Source: Aeromicrobium tamlense (lineage in GTDB: Bacteria > Actinomycetota > Actinomycetes > Propionibacteriales > Nocardioidaceae). From it: a stretch of DNA of 64,000 nucleotides. Both the position numbers and the translations under genes were made by a program. The stretch covers positions 1,674,001 through 1,738,000 of the forward strand of contig NZ_JACBZN010000001.1 of assembly GCF_013408555.1 (NCBI RefSeq), written 5' to 3'. The notes beneath the pieces were generated by a model. The model was given only the letters and a program-made list of their open reading frames with translations. It ran no database searches and was not told the DNA's origin. Shown piece by piece: positions 7,771-19,698 of the stretch (within the stretch, counting starts at the first letter, position 1; each line of letters opens with the position of its first letter).

Positions 7771-9656
7771 CGTCGGTCACCCTCGGAGAATTCCCGGAGC
7801 CGGCCGAGCGCGTCCTCGGCGATCGACTCGGCGGTCAGGCCCAGGCGCTTCAAAATGACGTCGCGCTTGGCGTGGTCGAGGAACTCCTGCTCGACCGCGT
7901 GGATGCGCACCGGGACGTCGAGACCACGATCGCTCACGGCGTGCAGGATCGTGGAGCCCACACCGCCCTGGCGGCCGTTGTCCTCGATCGTGACGACGAG
8001 GCGGTGCTCGGCCGCGAGGTCGAGGACGGCCGGGTCGAGCGGCTTGATCCAGCGGGGGTCGACGGCCGTGGCGGGCACGCCCTCGGCCTCGAGGCGCTGG
8101 GCGACGTCGACGGCCGTGGCGGCCATCGTGCCCACGCCGACGACGAGGACCTCGGAGCCCTCGCTGCGGTGCAGGACGTCGACTGTGCCGACGCGGTCGA
8201 TCGCCTCGAGGTCCGGAGCGACCGGGCCCTTGGCGAAGCGGACCACGCTGGGGGCGTCGTCGATCGTGACGGCCTCGCGCAGCAGCTCGCGCAGGCGGCT
8301 GCCGTCCCGCGGGGCGGCCAGGTGCAGGCCGGGGACCAGCTGGAGCAGCGAGAGGTCCCACATGCCGTTGTGGCTGGCGCCGTCGTCGCCGGTGACGCCG
8401 GCGCGGTCGAGCACGAAGGTGACGCCCAGGCGGTGCAGGGCGACGTCCATGAGGACCTGGTCGAAGGCGCGGTTGAGGAAGGTGGCGTAGACCGCGACGA
8501 CGGGGTGCAGGCCGCCCATCGCCATCCCGGCCGCGCTCGTGACGGCGTGCTGCTCGGCGATGCCGACGTCGAGCACGCGGTCGGGGAACTTGTCGGCGAA
8601 CGCGTCCAGGCCGGTGGGGTACAGCATCGCGGCGGTGATGCCCACGACGTCGGGGCGGTCGTCGGCGATGCGCACGATCTCGTCGCGGAAGACCGAGGTC
8701 CAGCCCGCCGGGGCGATGCTGATGGCCTCGCCCGTGGAGCGGTCGAACGGGTGCGCCTGGTGCATCTGGTCGTTCTCGTTGGCCACGGCGATGTCGTAGC
8801 CCTGGCCCTTCGTGGTGATCGCATGGACCAGCACGGGGCCGCCGAAGTTGCGGGCCGCGGTGAGCGCCTGCTCCATCGCGCGGCGGTCGTGGCCGTCGAC
8901 CGGACCGAGGTACTTGATGCCGAGGTCCTCGAACATGCCTTGGGGCGCGAGCGCGTCCTTGAAGCCCTTCTTGATCGCGTGCAGCGCCTCGTAGGCGACC
9001 TCGGCGACCTTCGGACCGGTGGTCATCCGCTCGCGGATCGCGCTCAACGCGGGCTCGTAGCGCGGGTTCGTGCGGATCTGCGTGAGCCGGTTGGCCAGGC
9101 CGCCGACCGTGGGCGTGTAGGAGCGGCCGTTGTCGTTGACGACGATGACCACCCGGCGACAGTTGTCGGCGCAGATGTTGTTGATGGCCTCCCACGCCAT
9201 GCCGCCGGTGAGGGCGCCGTCGCCGATCACGGCGACGACGTGGTCGTCCTTGCCCTGCACCGCGTTGGCGCGGGCCAGGCCGTCGGCGTAGGACAGCGAC
9301 GTGGAGGCGTGCGAGTTCTCGACCCAGTCGTGGGGCGACTCGGCGTGGCTGGGGTAGCCCGAGAGGCCGCCCTCCTTGCGCAGGTCGCCGAACTGGTCGG
9401 CGCGGCCCGTGAGCATCTTGTGCACGTACGCCTGGTGGCCCGTGTCCCACACGATCTTGTCGTTCGGGGAGTCGAAGACGCGGTGCAGCGCGATCGTCAG
9501 CTCGACGACGCCGAGGTTGGGACCGAGGTGTCCGCCGTTGGCCGCGACCGACTCGATCAGCAGCTCGCGGACCTCCGCGGCGAGCCGCGTCAGCGACTCG
9601 TCGTCCAGGCGCCGCAGATCGGCGGGACCGGACACGGAGCTGAGCACTGAAGCCAT
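7767..9656 (-). CDS. dxs: 1-deoxy-D-xylulose-5-phosphate synthase
   Basis: A 629-residue thiamine diphosphate enzyme. [17 protein letters not shown] and [16 protein letters not shown] open the first domain; [16 protein letters not shown] followed by VNDN is the ThDP/Mg site; [17 protein letters not shown] and [15 protein letters not shown] are in the pyrimidine domain; a transketolase C-terminal domain follows. It condenses pyruvate with glyceraldehyde-3-phosphate, the first step of the MEP isoprenoid pathway. A TACGAT -10 lies 6 nt before ATG 9656, supporting that start without a ribosome-binding site. The PAC2 gene is coupled downstream. Confidence 0.97.
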   Translation of the reverse strand: MASVLSSVSGPADLRRLDDESLTRLAAEVRELLIESVAANGGHLGPNLGVVELTIALHRVFDSPNDKIVWDTGHQAYVHKMLTGRADQFGDLRKEGGLSGYPSHAESPHDWVENSHASTSLSYADGLARANAVQGKDDHVVAVIGDGALTGGMAWEAINNICADNCRRVVIVVNDNGRSYTPTVGGLANRLTQIRTNPRYEPALSAIRERMTTGPKVAEVAYEALHAIKKGFKDALAPQGMFEDLGIKYLGPVDGHDRRAMEQALTAARNFGGPVLVHAITTKGQGYDIAVANENDQMHQAHPFDRSTGEAISIAPAGWTSVFRDEIVRIADDRPDVVGITAAMLYPTGLDAFADKFPDRVLDVGIAEQHAVTSAAGMAMGGLHPVVAVYATFLNRAFDQVLMDVALHRLGVTFVLDRAGVTGDDGASHNGMWDLSLLQLVPGLHLAAPRDGSRLRELLREAVTIDDAPSVVRFAKGPVAPDLEAIDRVGTVDVLHRSEGSEVLVVGVGTMAATAVDVAQRLEAEGVPATAVDPRWIKPLDPAVLDLAAEHRLVVTIEDNGRQGGVGSTILHAVSDRGLDVPVRIHAVEQEFLDHAKRDVILKRLGLTAESIAEDALGRLREFSEGDRR

Positions 9657-9662
9657 TGCTCC

Positions 9663-9668
9663 ATCGTA
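9663..9668 (-). promoter_or_regulatory. -10 hexamer of dxs, leaderless
   Basis: TACGAT on the minus strand, 6 nt before the ATG at 9656. Confidence 0.6.
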
Positions 9669-9714
9669 ACGACGACCGACCAGCGCGGCCCCGCGACCAG
9701 CCGTGCCGCGTCGC

Positions 9715-10221
9715 TCAGCCGAGATCGTGGAAGCGGCCCCGGGCGTGGGCGGCCCCGGTGGCGGCCTCGACGGCCACCGTCCGCACCGTGCCGGTGACCC
9801 GCAGCGACCAGCCGAGCTCGGAGATCTCGTCGACGGTGAACCCGCACCATGACCGGTCGTCGAGGCGCGGACCCCAGTCCGAGTCGACCCAGGTGCCCAC
9901 CGTGAACATGCCGCCCGGAGCCGGCGCCAGGCCGGCGAAGACCTCGGCGAGGAAGGCGTCCCCCGCCTGCAGGACGCTGGCCGCGGCGCGGGCGCCCACC
10001 TCGAGCGACTCCCCCAGCTCGGAGTCCGGGTCGACGAACACCTCGATGCGCGGAGGATCGCCGTCGACGAGCAGCAGCGACGACACCGTGAGACCGGCGC
10101 GGCCGCGGCCGGTGCCCGTCGCCACCACCGTGACCGGGGACGGCAGCCGTCCCCGCAGGCGCCGGAAGGCGTCCTTGTCGCGGTCGGCGGGCGCGAACGG
10201 GTGCTCGGAGTGGATCGTCAC
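9715..10221 (-). CDS. Flavin reductase-like (FMN-binding split barrel) protein
   Basis: A 168-residue protein of the flavin reductase-like split-barrel group. [45 protein letters not shown] matches the FMN-binding core, and the C-terminal part ([27 protein letters not shown]) the second half of the barrel. The start is GTG. Members reduce flavin for two-component monooxygenases or bind F420/FMN themselves; no partner monooxygenase is next to it. It lies between dxs and acnA on the same strand but is separated from acnA by a terminator, so it is probably transcribed alone. Confidence 0.75.
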   Translation of the reverse strand: MTIHSEHPFAPADRDKDAFRRLRGRLPSPVTVVATGTGRGRAGLTVSSLLLVDGDPPRIEVFVDPDSELGESLEVGARAAASVLQAGDAFLAEVFAGLAPAPGGMFTVGTWVDSDWGPRLDDRSWCGFTVDEISELGWSLRVTGTVRTVAVEAATGAAHARGRFHDLG

Positions 10222-10249
10222 TCCCCCATCCCATCACGGCGGGACGCAG

Positions 10250-10282
10250 AACCGCCCGCCACCGAGACGGTGACGGGCGGTT
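10250..10282 (-). terminator. Terminator after acnA
   Basis: A 14-bp stem closes a 5-nt loop. The only imperfection becomes a G-U pair in the acnA-sense RNA, which supports leftward use. Confidence 0.8.
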
Positions 10283-10294
10283 CCGGGAGCGTTC

Positions 10295-10322
10295 GCTCAG
10301 TCGAGCAGCGAGCGCAGCACGC

Positions 10323-10346
<24 letters not shown>
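10295..10346 (-). repeat. 26-bp tandem duplication of the acnA 3' end
   Basis: Two adjacent copies (10295-10320 and 10321-10346) differ at one base. The right copy encodes the last residues and stop codon of acnA; the left copy lies just after the stop and would encode nearly the same tail plus a second TGA. This looks like a recent slippage duplication. Confidence 0.9.
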
Positions 10347-13124
<2,778 letters not shown>

Positions 13125-13188
13125 GGGCTTCTCCTTCGCTGGTGTTCCCATCCTGCCCCCGCGACAGCGCCCGCGGGCGATCAGGATG

Positions 13189-13216
13189 ACCTAAGTCCCA
13201 GATATCTTGATGTCAA
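13189..13216 (-). promoter_or_regulatory. acnA promoter
   Basis: On the minus strand TTGACA (13211-13216), a 16-bp spacer and TTAGGT (13189-13194) form a sigma-A type promoter. The leader to ATG 13124 would be about 58 nt. Confidence 0.55.
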
Positions 13217-13220
13217 GATA
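13203..13220. promoter_or_regulatory. Operator-like palindrome over the acnA -35 element
   Basis: Arms TATCTTGA and TCAAGATA, 2 nt apart, form an 18-bp palindrome that covers the TTGACA element. A repressor bound here would occlude RNA polymerase. It does not match the AcnR motif known from Corynebacterium as I recall it; the binder is unknown. Confidence 0.65.
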
Positions 13221-13264
13221 AACGGTATCAAATGATGTCCCGGCGCGCCGTGCTCAGGTGACCC

Positions 13265-15757
13265 TCACCTCAGCGCGCCGAGGCGCGCCACGAGGGCGCG
13301 ACCCTCCGCGACGCGCTTTTCCCAGGTCGTACCCACGAGCAGCAGCACCAGTCCCGCGGCGGCGATCAGGATCCACCGCGGCAGGCCGAGCGCGGTCGGC
13401 CCGACGTTCGCCAGCACGAGCAGCAGCAGCACCGCTGCACCCGCGATCACCGGGGCGCCCCAGCGCAGCACGACGCCCGCGCCCAGGACGGCGGCGGCGA
13501 CGAGGGCCAGCAGTGCGGCCCTCAGGCTCGTCGGCTCGTCGAGCGCCTGCGGCAGCGACGGCAGCAGCGCGAGCACGAGACCCGGCGTGAGGGCGGTCCA
13601 CGTGCGGCTCTCGGGATCCGTGCGCAGGCGCCACCAGCCGGCTGCGAGGACCGCGACGGCGAACGGCGCCGTGTAGGCCTCGATCGTGTCGACCTCGCTG
13701 GCCGCGAGCCGCGCCACCCAGGCGCCGCCGGTGAGGCCGAGGGCGACCCAGCGCAGGTACGTGCGGTCGTCGTCGAGCAGCCCCACGATCGCGGTCCCGA
13801 CCGCGCCGATCGTCAGCAGCAGCGCGACCCGAGCGAGGTCGTCGCCGTCGCGGACCACGCACACGAACAGGGTCGCCGCGACGACGACCTCCACGGCGGT
13901 GCGGTGCCACGGCAGCTCGTCGAGCGCCAGCGTGAGCAGCAGCAGGCCCGCGGCGACGCCGAACACCACGACGCCCCACGCCTCGGGGGCGACGTCGGCG
14001 AGGTCGGCCACCTGGGCCACGGTCGCCACGATCGCGAACGCCGCCAGTCCTGCCGCCCCCGCGGAGACGAGGCGACGGGGCCCCGGCGGGTCCTCGTCGA
14101 GGCCGACCGCCGCGCATGCCAGGGCGCCCACCGCGGCCAGGCCCCAGGCCCACGCGGTCGACGGTCCGCCGAGCGGCACGACGACCATCGCGAGCGCCAC
14201 CACCGCGACCGGGACGATGGACAGCTCCCAGCGAGCGGTGCGCAGGACCACGGCGAGCACGACGCCCACCACCACGAGCGTGATCGCGTGGACGAGGAAT
14301 GGCAGGGACGAGGCCGCGACGGCCGTGACGACGGCGGCGCCCGCCGCGATCTCGGCGACCGGGACGCGCCACTCGTCCGGCAGGAGCCGCGGGGCCGGCC
14401 AGCGGGCGGTGGCGAGCCACGCGACGATCAACGGCAGCGCCACCGCGAGGACCCACCAGCCCTCCGTGATGGTCATGTCGGCCGGGCGGATCCACAGATC
14501 GCGCGGCGAGGAGAACCAGCCGGCCCGGTCCGTGCGCTCCAGGGTGGCCGTGCTCGCCGCGCCGCACCAGAGAAGCACGCCCGCGCCGGCGACGACCGCG
14601 CCCCACCGCACGCCGAGCGACCAGAGGTCGGGCCGGGTGACGAGCGCGGCGAGCACAGCGACGGCCACGGCGACCGCGACGAGCCCCGCGGCGGTCGTGT
14701 CGAGGTCGGCGCTCCACGCCCAGCCGTCGAACGCGACGCCCACCAGGAACAGGACGGCGACGACCGCGAAGGCGTTCAGCCAGGCGCGCAGCGGCGGGAC
14801 CAGGCGCGCTCCGGCGACGGCCACTGCCGCGAGCACGAGAGCCGGCAGCGCGTCACTCGGCGTGAGGACACGGGAGCCGCCGAGGGCGGAGTCGATCGCG
14901 AGCACGACGAGCACTGCCGTGAGCAGGAGCGCGAGCAGGGCGCTGGGCCACAGCATCCAGCGCAGGCGCGTGCGATGGGCGACCGCGACGACCGCCAGCG
15001 GCAGCACCAGGGCGGCGGCCGCCGCCCAGAACCAGTGGTCGCCCTCCCCCAGATCTCCGAGCCTGATCATCACGGCGGGCGCGCTGACGAAGGGCGCGAA
15101 CCCGCCCGCGAGCTGCGGGGTGATCAGGTCACGGTCCAGCCGGGGCCGAGCCCACCGCACGATGGCGACGCCGGCGCCCACGAGCACGGCGGTCCAGATC
15201 ACCGAGACGAGGGCGAAGTCCGACCAGGACAGGCCGAAGAGGCCCTCGGCGACCGCGGCCAGGAAGTCGACCGTGACGAGGCCGAGGAACACGGTCCAGA
15301 GCGCCTCGGCCGTGCCGACGAGACCCCGTCGCGTGGCCCACGAGGCCGTCGCGCCGACGAGCGCGGTGACGGCGAGCAGGATCAGCGCGCGGCCGAGGAT
15401 GCCGAGCGAGCCCCACGCCACGGTGGCGAAGATGATCGCCGCGACGATCAGGCACACGGCGCCCAGGCCGAGCAGGAGCGAGCCGGTCGACCACGTGCGG
15501 ACCGGGCGCACGACTGCGGCGGGCATCGGGGAGGTGGGGGTCGCGGCGGGCGTGGCGGCGACGGGCGCGGTCACCTCGGCCGCCGTGGCTCCCTGGCGCG
15601 CGCGTCCCTGCGCGACGAGCCGGTCGGCCTCGAGGAACAGGCCCCACAGCCGCTGCGCCTCGGGCGAGCCGAGGACGAAGCCGCAGCGCGGGCAGGTGTC
15701 GACGCCGCCGATCGGGCCTCGGCAGGCGGGACAGGCGTGGGGATCGGCGTACGTCAC
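13265..15757 (-). CDS. Large polytopic membrane protein with N-terminal zinc ribbon (SCO7613-like)
   Basis: An 830-residue protein. Residues 9-25 contain two CxxC knuckles (CPAC, CPRC), a cytosolic zinc ribbon, followed by a short helix and a proline/alanine-rich linker; from about residue 95 onward there are more than twenty hydrophobic segments separated by short loops. It resembles the actinobacterial family named after the C-terminal domain of SCO7613, whose function is unknown. The start is GTG, 22 nt after the stop of the TRAM methyltransferase gene, so it probably ends the permease - methyltransferase operon. Nothing in the sequence suggests an enzyme; a sensor, scaffold or transporter role is open. 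Confidence 0.75.
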   Translation of the reverse strand: MTYADPHACPACRGPIGGVDTCPRCGFVLGSPEAQRLWGLFLEADRLVAQGRARQGATAAEVTAPVAATPAATPTSPMPAAVVRPVRTWSTGSLLLGLGAVCLIVAAIIFATVAWGSLGILGRALILLAVTALVGATASWATRRGLVGTAEALWTVFLGLVTVDFLAAVAEGLFGLSWSDFALVSVIWTAVLVGAGVAIVRWARPRLDRDLITPQLAGGFAPFVSAPAVMIRLGDLGEGDHWFWAAAAALVLPLAVVAVAHRTRLRWMLWPSALLALLLTAVLVVLAIDSALGGSRVLTPSDALPALVLAAVAVAGARLVPPLRAWLNAFAVVAVLFLVGVAFDGWAWSADLDTTAAGLVAVAVAVAVLAALVTRPDLWSLGVRWGAVVAGAGVLLWCGAASTATLERTDRAGWFSSPRDLWIRPADMTITEGWWVLAVALPLIVAWLATARWPAPRLLPDEWRVPVAEIAAGAAVVTAVAASSLPFLVHAITLVVVGVVLAVVLRTARWELSIVPVAVVALAMVVVPLGGPSTAWAWGLAAVGALACAAVGLDEDPPGPRRLVSAGAAGLAAFAIVATVAQVADLADVAPEAWGVVVFGVAAGLLLLTLALDELPWHRTAVEVVVAATLFVCVVRDGDDLARVALLLTIGAVGTAIVGLLDDDRTYLRWVALGLTGGAWVARLAASEVDTIEAYTAPFAVAVLAAGWWRLRTDPESRTWTALTPGLVLALLPSLPQALDEPTSLRAALLALVAAAVLGAGVVLRWGAPVIAGAAVLLLLVLANVGPTALGLPRWILIAAAGLVLLLVGTTWEKRVAEGRALVARLGALR

Positions 15758-15779
15758 GGGGGTGACTCAACCGGACGGG

Positions 15780-16979
15780 TCAGGCCCGCGCAAGCACCGC
15801 GACGCACTCGACGTGGTGCGTCATCGGGAACAGCGCGAAGCCGCGCAGCGACTCCAGCCGGTACCCGAGCGTGGCGAACGTGGCGAGGTCGCGTGCGAGG
15901 GCGGCGGGGTCGCAGGCCACGTAGACGATGCGCCGGGGCTCCAGCGCGGCGATGGCGGGGACGGCCTCCTTCGCTCCGGTGCGCGGCGGGTCCAGCACGA
16001 CGACGTCGGCACGCGCACCGAGCAGTCCGCGACGCAGCGCGCGCTCGACGGGGGCGTGCACGATCGACGCGTTCGGGAGCTCGGCGAGATTGCCCCGCGC
16101 GTCGGCCGAGGCGCGGCGGTTGCCCTCGACGCTCACCAGCTCGCCCGGCGCACACGCCTCGGCGAGGAACGCCGAGAACAGCCCGGCGCCCGCGTAGAGG
16201 TCGAGCACCCGGTCGTCGGGACGGACGTCGGCGCCGGCGAGCACGGCCTCCACGAGGGTGGTGGCCGCGGCGGGATGGACCTGCCAGAAGCCGGATCCGC
16301 TCACCGAGAAGCGTCGGCCGCGCACCTCCTCGACGAGCGTGCCCGTGCCGGCGCGCACGGTGCCGTCGGAGGCGACGACGCCGTCGACCTGCGCCTCGAG
16401 GTCGTCCTCGATCGAGGCGTCGGTGACCAGCAGGCGCTGCCCGGTGGAGGACGCGATGGTCTCCACGCGCGGCTCGTCCCACAGCTGGCGGCTGACGTCG
16501 GGGATGTCGGGGTGCGCGATGGGGCACGACTCGACGGGGATCACGTCGTGGCTGCGGTGACGGCGCAGGCCGGCCATGCCGTTCTCGGCGACCGACCACA
16601 CCACGCGCGTGCGCCAGTCCAGCAGCGGGCCGACCGCCTCGACGCGACCGTCCCAGTCGAGCCCGGCGAGCCGCTGCAGCTGCTCGCGGACGACGTCGGT
16701 CAGCAGCGTCAGCTGACCCTCCTCGGAGACGTGCTGGAAGTCGCAGCCGCCGCACAGCCCCGGACCCGCGAGCGGGCACGGCGGGGTGACGCGGTCGGGC
16801 GAGGGCTCGAGCACCTGCACCGCGTCGGCGCGCAGGAACCGCTTGGAGCGCTCGGTGACGCGGATCTCGACGACCTCGCCGGGCAGCGCATGGCGGACGA
16901 ACACCACCTGCCCGTCGAGGCGCGCGACGCAGTGGCCCCCGTGCGCGACCGGTCCGACCGTGACCACGGCGTCGCTCAT
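15780..16979 (-). CDS. Class I SAM-dependent RNA (uracil-5-)methyltransferase with TRAM domain
   Basis: A 399-residue RlmD/TrmA-family enzyme. Residues 1-55 are a TRAM RNA-binding domain; CxxxxxxCGGCDFQH around residue 80 is the Fe-S cluster motif; VLDLYAGAGLFSAFLAEA binds SAM; LDPPRTG and VACDPAALARDL (catalytic Cys) complete the domain. It methylates C5 of a uridine in rRNA or tRNA; which one cannot be told. The ATG overlaps the stop of the KimA-like permease gene (ATGA). The same neighbour pair is seen in M. tuberculosis as Rv2689c-Rv2690c. Confidence 0.9.
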   Translation of the reverse strand: MSDAVVTVGPVAHGGHCVARLDGQVVFVRHALPGEVVEIRVTERSKRFLRADAVQVLEPSPDRVTPPCPLAGPGLCGGCDFQHVSEEGQLTLLTDVVREQLQRLAGLDWDGRVEAVGPLLDWRTRVVWSVAENGMAGLRRHRSHDVIPVESCPIAHPDIPDVSRQLWDEPRVETIASSTGQRLLVTDASIEDDLEAQVDGVVASDGTVRAGTGTLVEEVRGRRFSVSGSGFWQVHPAAATTLVEAVLAGADVRPDDRVLDLYAGAGLFSAFLAEACAPGELVSVEGNRRASADARGNLAELPNASIVHAPVERALRRGLLGARADVVVLDPPRTGAKEAVPAIAALEPRRIVYVACDPAALARDLATFATLGYRLESLRGFALFPMTHHVECVAVLARA

Positions 16980-18988
16980 CGACGCTCCTCCCGGCGGATG
17001 CCCCGTCGCACGTCTCCGGCGGTGGGGTGCGAGTCGCCCGTGGCCACGCGCTTCGCCGAGGCCAGCTGGAACGGCACGCTGACGACGAGGACGCCCGGCA
17101 CGAACAGCAGGCGGGCCTTGAGGCGCAGCGCGGTCTGGTTGTGGAGCGCCTGCTCCCACCAGCGGCCGACGACGTACTCGGGGATGTAGACGGTGATCAG
17201 GTCGCGCGGGTTCTGCGTTCGGCGGTTCTTGACGTAGCGCATGACCGGCCGCACGACCTCGCGGTAGGGCGAGTCGAGCACGCGCAGCGGGATCGGGACG
17301 CGCAGCTCGTCCCACCGGCGGGTCAGCTCGGCGGTCTCGTCGGGGTCGAGGTCGACGACGACGGCCTCGAGCGAGCTCGCGCCGGCCAGCCGGGCGTAGG
17401 CGATCGCGCGCATCGCCGGTTTGTGCAGCTTGCTGATCAGGACCACGCCGTGGACCCGCGCCGGCAGGGCGACGTCGGCGTCGTCGACGGCCAGCTCGGC
17501 GGCGACCCGGTCGTAGTGGGCGGCGATCGACCGCATCACCACGAACACCGCGATCATCGCCAGGATCGCGATCCACGCGCCGGCGAGGAACTTCGTCACG
17601 AGGACGATCACGAGCACCGTCGCGGTCATCGCCAGGCCGAAGGCGTTGACGCCGCGTGAGCGCTGCATGCGACGCCGCTCGGCGGGATCGGTCTCGGTGA
17701 GCAGGTGCCGGGTCCAGTGCCGGATCATGCCCAGCTGGCTCAGCGTGAAGGAGACGAACACGCCCACGATGTAGAGCTGGATGAGCTTCGTGACCTCGGC
17801 GTCGAACGCGACGATCAGCACGGCGGCCGCGGCGGCGAGCAGCAGGATGCCGTTGCTGAACGCGAGGCGGTCGCCGCGGGTGTGCAGCTGGCGGGGCAGG
17901 AAGCCGTCGCGGGCCAGGATCGAGCCGAGCACCGGGAAGCCGTTGAAGGCCGTGTTCGCGGCCAGCACCAGGATGACGCCGGTGCACGCGATGACGAAGT
18001 AGAACAGCGGCGGCACGTCGTGGAAGAGCGCCCCGGCCAGCTGGCCGATCACGGTCTCCTGGGTGTACCCCTCCCCCACGGGCTCGCCGTTGAGCAGCAG
18101 CTGGTGCGCCGGGTCCTCGACGTAGCGCAGGTTCATCAGGTCGGCCAGCACGATGATGCTCATCAGCATCGCGATCGAGATCGTGCCGAGCAGCAGCAGC
18201 GTGGTGGCCGCGTTGCGGCTCTTGGGCTTGCGGAAGGCCGGCACGCCGTTGCTGATCGCCTCGACGCCGGTCAGCGCGGCGCAGCCCGACGAGAAGGCGC
18301 GCGCCAGCAGGTAGGCCATCGCGATGCCGCTGACCGCCCCGGTGAACGGCTCCTCGGCGGCGATGTCGTACTGCGCGCTCTCCACCTCGGGCAGGGTGCC
18401 CATCGCGAACTCGACGTAGCCCCAGCCGGCCATGAGCGCGATCGCGATCATGAACAGGTACGTCGGCACGGCGAACGCCCGGCCCGACTCCTTGGTGCCG
18501 CGCAGGTTCATCGCCGTCAGCAGCGCGACGAGCCCGACCGCGGCGGTGGCCTCGTGGCCCTTGAGGAACGGCAGGGCGGCGGCGGCGTTCTGCACGCCCG
18601 AGGAGATCGACACCGCGACGGTCAGCACGTAGTCGACCATCAGCGCGCTCGCGACCGTGAGCCCCGCGTTCCGGCCGAGGTTCACCGTGGCGACCTCGTA
18701 GTCGCCGCCTCCGCTGGGGTAGGCGCGCACGTTCTGCCGGTACGACGCCACGACCGTGAGCATCACCACGACCACAGCGAGGCCGATCTGCCAGTTGAAG
18801 GCGTAGGCCGTGAGCCCGCCCATCGACAGGGTCAGGAAGATCTCGTCCGGCGCATAGGCCACGGACGAGAGCGCGTCACTCGCGAAGACGGGCAGCGCGA
18901 CGCGCTTCGGCAACAGGGTCTCCCCCATTTGCGAGGTGCGCAGCTTCCGTCCGATGAGGGCGCGCTTCAGCGCACCGGTCATTCCCAC
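16976..18988 (-). CDS. KimA-like APC superfamily potassium permease
   Basis: A 670-residue APC permease with 12 membrane segments up to about residue 475 and a 190-residue cytosolic tail. The resemblance to Bacillus KimA is segment by segment: an IGRKLRTSQMGE start, LPVFASDALSSVAYAPDEI, YPSGGGDYEVA, DYVLTVAVSISSG, AFSSGCAALTGVEAISNGVPAF, LAANTAFNGFP and the tail ending WWEQALHNQTALRLKARL. KimA imports potassium with protons and is inhibited by c-di-AMP. GTG 18988 is chosen because a TAGCAT -10 lies 7 nt before it. Two TrkA-type proteins are encoded 44 bp away in the opposite direction, which supports a potassium role. Confidence 0.85.
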   Translation of the reverse strand: MGMTGALKRALIGRKLRTSQMGETLLPKRVALPVFASDALSSVAYAPDEIFLTLSMGGLTAYAFNWQIGLAVVVVMLTVVASYRQNVRAYPSGGGDYEVATVNLGRNAGLTVASALMVDYVLTVAVSISSGVQNAAAALPFLKGHEATAAVGLVALLTAMNLRGTKESGRAFAVPTYLFMIAIALMAGWGYVEFAMGTLPEVESAQYDIAAEEPFTGAVSGIAMAYLLARAFSSGCAALTGVEAISNGVPAFRKPKSRNAATTLLLLGTISIAMLMSIIVLADLMNLRYVEDPAHQLLLNGEPVGEGYTQETVIGQLAGALFHDVPPLFYFVIACTGVILVLAANTAFNGFPVLGSILARDGFLPRQLHTRGDRLAFSNGILLLAAAAAVLIVAFDAEVTKLIQLYIVGVFVSFTLSQLGMIRHWTRHLLTETDPAERRRMQRSRGVNAFGLAMTATVLVIVLVTKFLAGAWIAILAMIAVFVVMRSIAAHYDRVAAELAVDDADVALPARVHGVVLISKLHKPAMRAIAYARLAGASSLEAVVVDLDPDETAELTRRWDELRVPIPLRVLDSPYREVVRPVMRYVKNRRTQNPRDLITVYIPEYVVGRWWEQALHNQTALRLKARLLFVPGVLVVSVPFQLASAKRVATGDSHPTAGDVRRGIRREERR

Positions 18989-18995
18989 GCGGTCG

Positions 18996-19001
18996 ATGCT
19001 A
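18996..19001 (-). promoter_or_regulatory. -10 hexamer of KimA-like permease gene, leaderless
   Basis: TAGCAT on the minus strand, 7 nt before GTG 18988. Only 18 bp separate it from the opposing -10 at 19020. Confidence 0.6.
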
Positions 19002-19019
19002 GACCCGTTCGGGCCGGTG

Positions 19020-19025
19020 TACCGT
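19020..19025 (+). promoter_or_regulatory. -10 hexamer of first trkA gene, leaderless
   Basis: TACCGT, 7 nt before GTG 19033. Confidence 0.6.
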
Positions 19026-19032
19026 CGCCGGT

Positions 19033-19698
19033 GTGCACATCGTGATCATGGGGTGCGGACGCGTGGGTGCGTCGCTCGCCCGGAGCCTGGAGTCGCGGGG
19101 GCACTCGACCTCCGTCATCGACTCCAATCCCGACGCGTTCCGGCGCCTCGGACCCTCGTTCGCCGGCGACACCGTCACCGGCATGGGCTTCGACCGCGGG
19201 GTCCTCGTGGCTGCCGGCATCGAGCGCGCCGACGCCTTCGCAGCGGTCTCCAGCGGCGACAACTCCAACATCATCGCCGCGCGCGTGGCCCGCGAGGTCT
19301 TCCGCGTCGGCAACGTCGTGGCGCGCATCTACGACCCGCGCCGCGCCGAGGTCTACGAGCGGCTCGGCATCCCCACCGTCGCGACCGTCCCCTGGGCGGC
19401 CGACCAGATGCTCAGGCGCCTGCTCCCGGCCGGGTCCGAGCCCGCGTGGCGGGACCCGTCGGGCCGCCTGCAGCTCGACAACGCCTACGCGCCGTTCGCG
19501 TGGGTGGGTCGCACCGTCGCCTCCCTCGAGGCCCACACCGGCGCGCGCGTTGCCTACATCACGCGCCTGGGCACCGGGCAGCAGGTCACGGGCGACACCG
19601 TGATCCAGGAGGGCGACTACCTCAGCATGTTCCTCGTGTCGGACGAGGCGGACACCGCGCTCGCCGCGCTCGAGGCCGGACCGAAGGAGACGGACTGA
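19033..19698 (+). CDS. TrkA family potassium uptake protein (CeoB-like)
   Basis: A 221-residue RCK protein: MHIVIMGCGRVGASLARSLESRGHSTSVIDSNPDAFRRL is a complete NAD-binding RCK_N domain with GCGRVG, followed by VSSGDNSNIIAARVAREVF, then an RCK_C domain from about residue 150 (YITRLGTGQQVTGDTVIQEGDYLSMFLV). Such subunits gate or regulate potassium transporters in response to nucleotides. It is followed without gap by a second TrkA gene, as in mycobacterial ceoB-ceoC (Rv2691-Rv2692). No TrkH-type pore is encoded here; the divergent KimA-like permease is the obvious partner candidate. Confidence 0.92.
   Translation: MHIVIMGCGRVGASLARSLESRGHSTSVIDSNPDAFRRLGPSFAGDTVTGMGFDRGVLVAAGIERADAFAAVSSGDNSNIIAARVAREVFRVGNVVARIYDPRRAEVYERLGIPTVATVPWAADQMLRRLLPAGSEPAWRDPSGRLQLDNAYAPFAWVGRTVASLEAHTGARVAYITRLGTGQQVTGDTVIQEGDYLSMFLVSDEADTALAALEAGPKETD

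Noticed and set aside
7749-9650. Long open frames on the plus strand opposite dxs (also opposite acnA, parE and the GNAT/synthetase gene)
   Set aside because: They are antisense shadows: Val/Arg/Asp/Gly-rich without motifs, while the opposite strand encodes recognisable enzymes.
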